Virus record (IMG/VR): IMGVR_UViG_3300003690_000095
Location: 1 to 21,396 of that record
DNA from: a virus
Reading direction: 5' to 3' (one strand)
DNA: 21,396 nucleotides
Below are positions 16,696 to 21,396 of the stretch, piece after piece; positions within the stretch are counted from its first letter, which is position 1; each line of letters starts with the position of its first letter. Under the pieces are notes generated by a model. The model did no database searches and was not told the origin of the DNA. It worked only from the letters and a program-made list of their open reading frames with translations. The position numbers and the translations under genes were made by a program.

Positions 16696-16860
16696 CTACG
16701 ACATAGGATCGTAAGCAGATATATCATCGATTCTGGATTGAGCCTCACTGATCGTGCGATCTTTATCAGCCATATTAACTGCCCGGAGGCCGTCTACTTC
16801 TTCTGGCGTATCAAGTTCTGAGGGGTCATTGCCCTGCGGGGCGAGCAGCCTCGCGCTCAC
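16696..16860 (-). CDS. Small nested ORF of 54 residues in the +1 frame, probable small phage gene
   Basis: This ORF fills the only gap between the long genes. It opens after a TGA two codons before a GTG at 16858-16860 and stops with TAG at 16696, twelve bases before the nozzle gene. The product reads VSARLLAPQGNDPSELDTPE, EVDGLRAVNM, ADKDRTISEA, QSRIDDISAYDPMS. It is acidic and helical in its C-terminal half. An internal ATG at 16773 would give a 25-residue peptide beginning MADKDRT. Neither start has a strong ribosome site; the GTG would rely on coupling to the 107-residue gene it overlaps. It could instead be the C-terminal extension of that protein made by frameshifting, but I see no slippery heptamer. 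Start is uncertain. Confidence 0.5.
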   Translation of the reverse strand: MSARLLAPQGNDPSELDTPEEVDGLRAVNMADKDRTISEAQSRIDDISAYDPMS

Positions 16861-17149
16861 GGCGATTCATGTAGTTTGGCGCGGCCTTGGCCGAATTTAT
16901 AAGGCCATCCTCTGAGGCGGGCATTGTAGATGTGCCTGGGTCGGCGGTGAGTCTGGCCGTTTCCGCGCGGGCCATACGCTTGCTGCAATTATTTATCTTG
17001 CCTCTTATGGCCCAGACGAGCCACCCAAGGACGGTATTGGAATCCAGATCACCCGAGTCGAAAAGATCGTTCTCCATCGCAAGCAATTTATGGTCGTCCA
17101 CAATTTCGGTGTGCGTCACGCCTTTGTACTCGACAGTTATTTTCAACAT
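16826..17149 (-). CDS. Conserved small marine-phage protein (GKINNCSKRM family)
   Basis: 107 residues. The N-terminal half (LKITVEYKGVTHTEIVDDH) is beta-rich. It is followed by WLVWAIRGKINNCSKRMARA, a helix with a strongly conserved GKINN-xKRM signature that I recognise from marine podovirus structural clusters, and a C-terminal YMNRREREAARP segment. AGGAAAG lies about five bases before the ATG. It sits directly downstream of the fibre gene, so a fibre assembly or chaperone role is conceivable, but there is no direct evidence. Its last 35 bases overlap a second ORF in the +1 frame (16696-16860). Confidence 0.8.
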   Translation of the reverse strand: MLKITVEYKGVTHTEIVDDHKLLAMENDLFDSGDLDSNTVLGWLVWAIRGKINNCSKRMARAETARLTADPGTSTMPASEDGLINSAKAAPNYMNRREREAARPAGQ

Positions 17150-17158
17150 CTTACTTTC

Positions 17159-18475
17159 CTATGCAAGGAGCACAATAGAGACAGTATTGGCGAGTGCTGC
17201 TGAACCGTCAAAATCAACGACCTTTGTGCCGTTAGTGACTTCTCCAGTTACGGTGAGGGTGTCGCTGGCGTCCATATCCATGAATACAGCGCCATTTCCC
17301 CGCCAACTTCCACCAAGACTGGAATCATACGGGTTGTCGAGGTAGAAATAGGCGCTTCGATTGCTGGCGACGATAGTACCTCTAGCCTTCGTTTCTGCCG
17401 ACGTGATGCCATTCCATTGAGCTAGAACTGTCACAAGATAAGTACCGGTGACTGGTGCCGTAAATGTGCTCACGCCATCCCAATCAGCATTTTGATCCTT
17501 GATCTCCGTCCCATATACGCCAGTGTAAATTGTCCCATCGCCGGTGACGTTATCGATCGTCGCTGCGTTATTGACCAGGACGCACGGCTGCGTGGGCATG
17601 GTCATGTGCCCATTGGCATCGAAAAGCATCCGTTGGACGCCTTGCGTGGCAACGGCTATCGAATTGGCCGCCGGGAAATAAATTCCCGTATCGGTATCGC
17701 CAGTGTTCGACAGAGCGGGCGCAGAAACAGCCCCATCAGGCAAGTAGAGCGGATTAGCAACCGTCGCGCTGGTGCCGTCGAAGGTGAAATTGGCGCTGCC
17801 CGCAAAGGCGCTGGAGGAGTTGTATTGCACCTGGGTGTTGGAGCCGCCGACGAAACCAGTAGCAGTACCAGAGTTTGCTATTGTTGCGCCAGAATCAATA
17901 TTTAAGGTGGACCCAGACAACACACTGAACGTGTTCGCCGTCATGGTGAAATCTTCAGCACCGGCCAGATCGAAGCGGATGGTATCGTCGTCGTCCCCAC
18001 CCTCTTCTACTTGTATCTTGGTATCGCCGTCCTGATCCGCAATTTCAGTGGAAAGCATTGCGATACGAACCGCCGCGCCAGAGCCAGCGCCGTCGGCATA
18101 AACCCAAGCCGTCGCCCCGTTGGCCACGGTGGCATTCGCACCAGTTCCCTGCGTGAAGATGGCATTACGATTGGCCGTCAAATTGTTATACACCAGATAT
18201 GTCTTATCCTGGTCGTTCGGAGAAAGCGTGATCGTGTTGTCACTACCGAGATCGCCGCCATCTCCAAGCACCAGCACACGATACATGCCATCGGTCAGAG
18301 TGCCGTCCGTGGTAGTAAGAGTCGTGGTTGATCCGGTCAATGTAAGGGCACCGACGCCACTGATGGCACGGTCGATAATGTCCATATTGGTATTGACAGT
18401 GCCGCCCCAAGTGCCTGACTGATCGCCAGTTGCAGGCTTTTCAATACCCTGATTTGAAGTATATGTGCTTACCAT
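17159..18475 (-). CDS. Tail fibre / receptor-binding-type protein with C1q-like C-terminus
   Basis: 438 residues. The N-terminus (STYTSNQGIEKPATGDQSG, then WGGTVNTNMDIIDRAISG) is a recognisable phage fibre start, probably the virion anchor. Residues about 45-145 are beta-rich with LSPNDQDKTYLVYNNLTANR. Residues 145-250 are low-complexity fibre-like sequence including an acidic EEGGDDDDT run and QVQYNSSSAFAGSANFTFDG. Residues 258-284 carry the fibre motif DTDTGIYFPAANSIAVATQG. The last 120 residues, with FTAPVTGTYLVTVLAQW and then a strand-rich region ending TVSIVLLA, look like a C1q/TNF-type jelly roll, a trimeric fold often used for host binding. An AAGGG lies six to seven bases before the ATG. 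I see no chaperone-type autocleavage motif. The fibre call is good; C1q-like is by pattern only. Confidence 0.8.
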   Translation of the reverse strand: MVSTYTSNQGIEKPATGDQSGTWGGTVNTNMDIIDRAISGVGALTLTGSTTTLTTTDGTLTDGMYRVLVLGDGGDLGSDNTITLSPNDQDKTYLVYNNLTANRNAIFTQGTGANATVANGATAWVYADGAGSGAAVRIAMLSTEIADQDGDTKIQVEEGGDDDDTIRFDLAGAEDFTMTANTFSVLSGSTLNIDSGATIANSGTATGFVGGSNTQVQYNSSSAFAGSANFTFDGTSATVANPLYLPDGAVSAPALSNTGDTDTGIYFPAANSIAVATQGVQRMLFDANGHMTMPTQPCVLVNNAATIDNVTGDGTIYTGVYGTEIKDQNADWDGVSTFTAPVTGTYLVTVLAQWNGITSAETKARGTIVASNRSAYFYLDNPYDSSLGGSWRGNGAVFMDMDASDTLTVTGEVTNGTKVVDFDGSAALANTVSIVLLA

Positions 18476-18487
18476 TTCAGACCCTTA

Positions 18488-18961
18488 TCATGCAGCTATT
18501 TTTGTCCAACCAGGCGTTTGCGCCCCATCCACCGACGACCATCCGGGCGTTTGCGAATCATCAATGGATGACCAGTCCGGTATCTGCCCGTCATTGACAA
18601 ACCACCAGTCTATGGTCCCCACAGATGCTGTAGCCACAATCCCGGTAATCTCAACGCCTATCTCCAAGGTCACCGTACCAACAGACCCTGTCGCGGCAAT
18701 CCCCGTCACAGGATATGCCGTTTCGATTACAACGGAACCAACCCCGCCAGTGGCGGCAATCCCCGTAACCGGAACGCCTAACTCTATGACTACACTGCCA
18801 ACAGCCCCTGTTGCAGCAATACCAGTTACGGTATAAGCCGTCTCTATTACAACAGAGCCGACGCCTCCAGTAGCGGCAATCCCCGTAACAGACACAGGCC
18901 CAGGCTGGCCATACGGCCCGTCGCCGTAACCTACACGCCCAAACCCGCTAATAGAGGCCAT
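18488..18961 (-). CDS. Tandem-repeat virion protein (20-residue VTGIAATG repeats plus 11-residue Trp repeats)
   Basis: 157 residues in three parts. Residues 1-24 are Gly-rich (SISGFGRVGYGDGPYGQPGP). Residues 25-104 are four exact 20-residue repeats of the type VTGIAATGxVGSVVIExxxx, with a decayed fifth copy from 105 to about 118. Residues 122-154 are three 11-residue repeats of the type xDDxQTPGWSS. The beta-prone valine/isoleucine pattern suggests a stacked-strand fold; the Trp repeats may form a peptide-like surface or binding tail. Similar repeats are common in uncultured marine phage structural clusters, usually without a name. An AAGG lies about nine bases before the ATG. It is followed by the fibre gene after a 12-base gap. 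A fibre accessory or decoration role is an inference. Confidence 0.8.
   Translation of the reverse strand: MASISGFGRVGYGDGPYGQPGPVSVTGIAATGGVGSVVIETAYTVTGIAATGAVGSVVIELGVPVTGIAATGGVGSVVIETAYPVTGIAATGSVGTVTLEIGVEITGIVATASVGTIDWWFVNDGQIPDWSSIDDSQTPGWSSVDGAQTPGWTKIAA
18500..18598 (-). repeat. 33-bp tandem repeat, three copies (11-residue Trp repeat)
   Basis: Three consecutive 11-residue units: VNDGQIPDWSS, IDDSQTPGWSS, VDGAQTPGWTK. At the DNA level the plus-strand gcgtttgcg core recurs in the two left copies, and the third (tatctgcc) has drifted. The array forms the C-terminus of the 157-residue protein. Confidence 0.9.
18608..18889 (-). repeat. 60-bp tandem repeat, four full copies and one partial
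   Basis: On the plus strand the landmark gcggcaat or its variants ends at 18640, 18700, 18760, 18820 and 18880, a spacing of exactly 60 bases. Each unit encodes 20 residues. Units 1 and 3 end in ETAYT/ETAYP and units 2 and 4 in ELGVP/EIGVE, so there is also a 120-bp super-period. The fifth copy (ITGIVATASVGT) has diverged. Confidence 0.95.
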
Positions 18962-18972
18962 TCTAAATTACC

Positions 18973-19431
18973 TTATGCAATCCGTATGATCGCATCCGTT
19001 GCGTCTGCGGTCGGGAATTGAACCGTGAAGGTGCCAACTGAAACCGTCTTGTCACCGCCAAAATCCAGAACGATGATCGCCGGATTGGTCAGGGAGATCG
19101 AAGTCGTATTCGGTGCTGTGTTATAGATCAGAGCGCCCCGCGCCGTGAAAGATGCGGTTGCCCATGTTGCATCCGCGAAATCAACGTAAGCCGTCGTCCC
19201 GCTCGTTGTCGGGTCCACCTTGGTCAAGGCAAGACCCCCCGCCGTATACGCAGTGCCAGCCGTATTGGTTATCTCGTTTGTCGAGGCATACGCGGTCGTT
19301 GTTGCACTCAGACTTGCCGTGCTTGTATACATCGCGATCTTCATCGCATCTCCCGAGGACAAATCAAAGTCATGTGCCCCCAACAAAAGCTCTTTCTTGA
19401 AGGTCGTGGCCATCGCCTGGGTAATTGACAT
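18973..19431 (-). CDS. Conserved beta-rich marine-phage virion protein
   Basis: 152 residues. The N-terminus reads ITQAMATTFKKELLLGAHDF, followed by DAMKIAMYTSTASLSATTTAY, NEITNTAGTAYTAGG, a VDFADATW segment, RGALIYN, and a C-terminal FTVQFPTADATDAIIRIA. This ordered set of motifs is a very common small protein of marine phage structural modules, always uncharacterised as far as I know. High Thr/Ala content and alternating hydrophobics suggest a beta-sandwich, which would suit a decoration or tail-surface protein. An AGGAG sits about nine bases before the ATG. It lies between the small helical protein and the repeat protein. Family recognition is confident, function is not. Confidence 0.85.
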   Translation of the reverse strand: MSITQAMATTFKKELLLGAHDFDLSSGDAMKIAMYTSTASLSATTTAYASTNEITNTAGTAYTAGGLALTKVDPTTSGTTAYVDFADATWATASFTARGALIYNTAPNTTSISLTNPAIIVLDFGGDKTVSVGTFTVQFPTADATDAIIRIA

Positions 19432-19433
19432 CT

Positions 19434-19721
19434 CTAAAAACTCCTAAGTAATTCTGCCAGTTCCGAATAACCGCCTGTAACAGCTATCTGGACACAAGTT
19501 TCCCTCTCTTCTTGCATCGCCTTTAAGACATAAGCATGCACAACGGCTTCCAACTGGGCGCGAAAGACTACGGCCTGTTCCCTTACTTCTGGTGCCGCCC
19601 CCTCACTCACTTGTACAATTTTGTTGCAGCAAAGAGTTGTCAGTTGGTCCGCAGAAAGACCTCCATTGGCGCTGGTAACAACAGTTGGCGAGCCAATATT
19701 TCCTTCTGCGGTAAACATCAT
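19434..19721 (-). CDS. Small helical phage protein, function unknown
   Basis: 95 residues with no family I can name. It starts MMFTAEGNIG inside the stop of the adaptor gene (ATGATG overlapping TGA) and ends two bases before the next gene. It has a paired-cysteine segment (TLCCNKIVQVSE) and then a long amphipathic helix (EVREQAVVFRAQLEAVVHAYVLKAMQEER). The second Met could equally be the start. Tight packing in the virion operon suggests a small structural or assembly protein, but nothing in the sequence shows that directly. Confidence 0.75.
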   Translation of the reverse strand: MMFTAEGNIGSPTVVTSANGGLSADQLTTLCCNKIVQVSEGAAPEVREQAVVFRAQLEAVVHAYVLKAMQEERETCVQIAVTGGYSELAELLRSF

Positions 19722-20356
19722 CCAGGCCTGTAGACAGGATTACCGTTTCTGTAACCATCACGCCTGTCACTGTATTCACCCAGCATCTTGGCTTGCATAA
19801 GAGCCTCTTGGTAGCGGCCCAGATACATCTGCATGATATCCTGCTCGCCCTTCATAAAAGTATAAGCCTCCACTAAGCAGCCATACAGCAGGACCTGCGA
19901 GATATTGTCTCCAAGCCAAGTGGTTGTATTGCTTGAGGAAAGTCCAGTTGGCCTGTACTTGTAATGAAGTTCCATCGTATACGCCGCATCAGGCACGGGA
20001 GAGAGAATAAACGTGGTGTCATCGAAATGAGCATAATGTTCGGGCTCCCCCGTCGTGTCCGTATCAGGATTAGCTTCCCGCATGAACGAAACATCCTTGG
20101 GCAGCAAATATGAATAAACATTCCCACTGCTGACGAGGGCCAGCGAATGGGACGCCAGAAAATCAGACGGCTTGCCAAGATAGGAATTTGAAGCCGTCGT
20201 CGTGCCGGTAGAGTTTTTACGAAAATACGGAAGATCAATATCAAAGAGAATGCGAAGCTCCGCCTGATTGATGAACTCGTCTATCTGATTAACAAAGGTC
20301 GTCTCGGTATCTTCCGTATAATCCTTGATCGCCTGTACGAGTGTGGAATAATTCAT
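19718..20356 (-). CDS. Head-to-tail adaptor protein (SU10/P22 gp4/T7 gp11-like)
   Basis: 212 residues. The N-terminus (MNYSTLVQAIKDYTED, then FVNQIDEFINQAELRIL) forms helices typical of adaptor proteins that sit between portal and tail nozzle. It is followed by a beta-rich part with YLGKPSDFLASHSL and LSPVPDAAYTMELHYKYRP, and a C-terminal helical part (LLYGCLVEAYTFMKGEQD, then YQEALMQAKMLGEYSDRRDGYRNG). This layout matches the phage adaptor family I know from SU10-like and marine podoviruses, and the length is normal for it. The start is preceded by a GGGGAT stretch. Its stop overlaps the next start by four bases (ATGA arrangement), which suggests coupled translation. Adaptor is a confident family call; the exact T7 or P22 counterpart is not certain. 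Confidence 0.85.
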   Translation of the reverse strand: MNYSTLVQAIKDYTEDTETTFVNQIDEFINQAELRILFDIDLPYFRKNSTGTTTASNSYLGKPSDFLASHSLALVSSGNVYSYLLPKDVSFMREANPDTDTTGEPEHYAHFDDTTFILSPVPDAAYTMELHYKYRPTGLSSSNTTTWLGDNISQVLLYGCLVEAYTFMKGEQDIMQMYLGRYQEALMQAKMLGEYSDRRDGYRNGNPVYRPG

Positions 20357-20367
20357 GGCGATCCCCG

Positions 20368-20727
20368 CTAACTTATCGATACCGTAACAGTGCCAACCCC
20401 ACCGGTTGCCTGCATGCTGGTCTGGGTGGAAAACCCGTACAGGGCCGAGAGGCCGTTATTGTCACCGACCGGGTTCCAGTTCCACGCGATTCTCCTCTGC
20501 GAAACCACGTTCGTATCAGTTCGTGTAAACGGCAACGTCTGCGGATCGTTAATCGGAAACTCCCCAAGAAAGTTCTGAGGCTGATCCTCATCAAGCATTG
20601 ACAGGGAAACTCTTAAACCGGAATCCTTACCGTCCACGACCTGCTGATAAAGGTCTTTCAGCTTGTAGGTAAGACCGCTGCGGTCACAAATCCCAAGAGC
20701 ATATTTCCCGACCGTTCTGTTGGTCAT
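20368..20727 (-). CDS. Small conserved phage protein with CDRSG motif
   Basis: 119 residues starting MTNRTVGKYALGICDRSG. I chose the Met at 20727 because it follows the upstream stop (TGA at 20729-20731) by one base and puts the conserved segment at the N-terminus. An in-frame ATG at 20748 would add seven residues and overlap the upstream gene. The CDRSG...Y.LKDL pattern is a recurrent motif of small proteins found next to phage adaptor genes; the single visible cysteine in it does not make a zinc finger. The last residues (ATGGVGTVTVSIS) match the repeat unit of the 157-residue protein at 18488-18961 and the tail of the 98-residue protein at 14523-14819. Function unknown; a virion component is likely from context. 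Confidence 0.8.
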   Translation of the reverse strand: MTNRTVGKYALGICDRSGLTYKLKDLYQQVVDGKDSGLRVSLSMLDEDQPQNFLGEFPINDPQTLPFTRTDTNVVSQRRIAWNWNPVGDNNGLSALYGFSTQTSMQATGGVGTVTVSIS

Positions 20728-20728
20728 C

Positions 20729-21396
20729 TCACAACCACCCGTAGCCACCAGGAACCAGTTGTAACGACGCCTTCACCCTGTCTTCATCGGCGGCATAGCC
20801 AAACTGCTCGTCATAAACCGCCTTCAATAACTGGGTTCGCTGCGCAGTTTCCGGCCTTTTCATGGAAACATAATAGGCCAACCCTGCGGTAAGAGCCGGA
20901 AGCCAGCGGTCAGGCGCATCATAGGTATTGGTTCCGGCTGTCCCTGCATCCTGTATGCGCCTGATACGCCAGTAAACCAGCGTATAGGTTTGCGCATCAT
21001 CAGGCACTGGCCACAAAGTATACTGAGGGCTTGTCGTTCTCTGGATGTAAATCTGGAGGGGCTTGCCCTTTTGCAACTTGTTCGGTAACTGAGCAAAACT
21101 CATGGGAGATATGCGCGTTACCGACGTATCGGCCTGATTATTGGTTTCCCCGGCGTCCGTGCGGATCATCTGATCCAGGAAATCAATTGTTCCTGCCGGA
21201 AAATCATAGGTCGCCGTACCAGCAGTGATGGCCTGGGTGCCCTCTTCGATTGTCCACAGGTTCAGACCACGGTTGATCCACTCAATGGACATCAGATTAA
21301 GACTGCGCCTCGCCGTCTTCAGATCGTAGCCACTGCGCATCTCCAGACCGGCACGCTCATAGGCCTCCTCACAGATATCAACGATATCCAGAGTAA
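20729..21396 (-). CDS. Conserved phage structural protein, likely head-tail adaptor; N-terminus cut by the right edge
   Basis: The frame has a Met at 21340 but stays open upstream to the window edge. The extra codons encode a stretch with ICEEAYERAGLE just before RSGYDLKTARRSLN, so the real start lies outside, probably only a few codons away; 221 residues are visible. The order EEA(Y/F)ERxG, SGYDL, TARRSLN, EWxNRGLNLWT is a very conserved N-terminus that I recognise from many marine podovirus structural clusters, where the protein is usually called hypothetical or tail-adaptor. The rest is mixed alpha/beta with no catalytic motif. It stops one base before the start of the next gene, so translation is probably coupled. 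The family is clear to me, but the adaptor role is inferred from position before the adaptor and nozzle genes. Confidence 0.85.
   Translation of the reverse strand, partial: TLDIVDICEEAYERAGLEMRSGYDLKTARRSLNLMSIEWINRGLNLWTIEEGTQAITAGTATYDFPAGTIDFLDQMIRTDAGETNNQADTSVTRISPMSFAQLPNKLQKGKPLQIYIQRTTSPQYTLWPVPDDAQTYTLVYWRIRRIQDAGTAGTNTYDAPDRWLPALTAGLAYYVSMKRPETAQRTQLLKAVYDEQFGYAADEDRVKASLQLVPGGYGWL

Noticed and set aside
16826-16860. Programmed +1 frameshift joining the 107-residue protein to the 54-residue ORF
   Set aside because: No slippery heptamer, no obvious pseudoknot, and this is not a tail-length chaperone context of a long-tailed phage. Kept only as an alternative.
1-21396. tRNA genes, CRISPR arrays, attachment sites, terminators and promoters
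   Set aside because: No cloverleaf, no spaced palindromic repeats and no GC-rich hairpin with a T-run seen; the gaps between genes are too short to hold them. The tandem repeats found are all coding.

Overview
The window is part of the virion gene cluster of a tailed, probably short-tailed (podovirus-like), phage. Its proteins belong to families I associate with uncultured marine and aquatic phages of alphaproteobacteria-like hosts (T7-like and HMO-2011-like podoviruses). The host is an inference from that family resemblance and moderate GC; nothing in the window identifies it. Every gene I can support lies on the minus strand, packed with overlaps or gaps of about 0-13 bases, so the window reads right to left as one long late operon. 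I see no tRNA, rRNA, CRISPR array, integrase, insertion sequence, promoter or terminator. The only space of more than 20 bases between the long genes (16685-16825) holds a small nested gene.

Right part (21396 to about 16700), in transcription order: a conserved phage structural or adaptor protein cut by the right edge; a small conserved protein with a CDRSG motif; a head-tail adaptor; three small proteins, one of them built from 20-residue and 11-residue repeats; a tail-fibre-like protein with a C1q/TNF-like C-terminal domain; a 107-residue conserved protein; and a 54-residue nested ORF.

Middle part (16684 to 7884): a tail nozzle / tail-tubular-B-like protein; a 98-residue protein; an 805-residue glycine- and proline-rich protein with hydrophobic segments; a GNAT-fold protein in the place of T7 gp13; a 362-residue helical protein in the place of T7 gp14; and an 895-residue helical protein in the place of T7 gp15.

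Left part (7872 to 1 and beyond): a single reading frame, open for all 2624 visible codons and still open at the left edge. It takes the place of T7 gp16 but is built like a large polyvalent protein. In order it has an N-terminal phage motif, a Gly/Ala-rich hydrophobic stretch, linkers, a HETIH metallopeptidase-like domain, a helical domain with a GxKIGxxFYxNLTGN motif, an HDFFGH domain, a PBECR-like nuclease domain and an LPD38-like region. Four copies of a (F/Y)xVRR motif lie at the domain borders.

Working model: the adaptor, nozzle and fibre genes build the short tail. The four genes at the left end of the cluster encode proteins packed in the virion and ejected into the cell with the genome, the last of them carrying several enzyme-like domains. 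The order nozzle, GNAT, gp14-like, gp15-like, giant gp16-like protein matches T7 12-13-14-15-16, with extra genes inserted. Family assignments rest on motif recognition by eye; no database search was possible.
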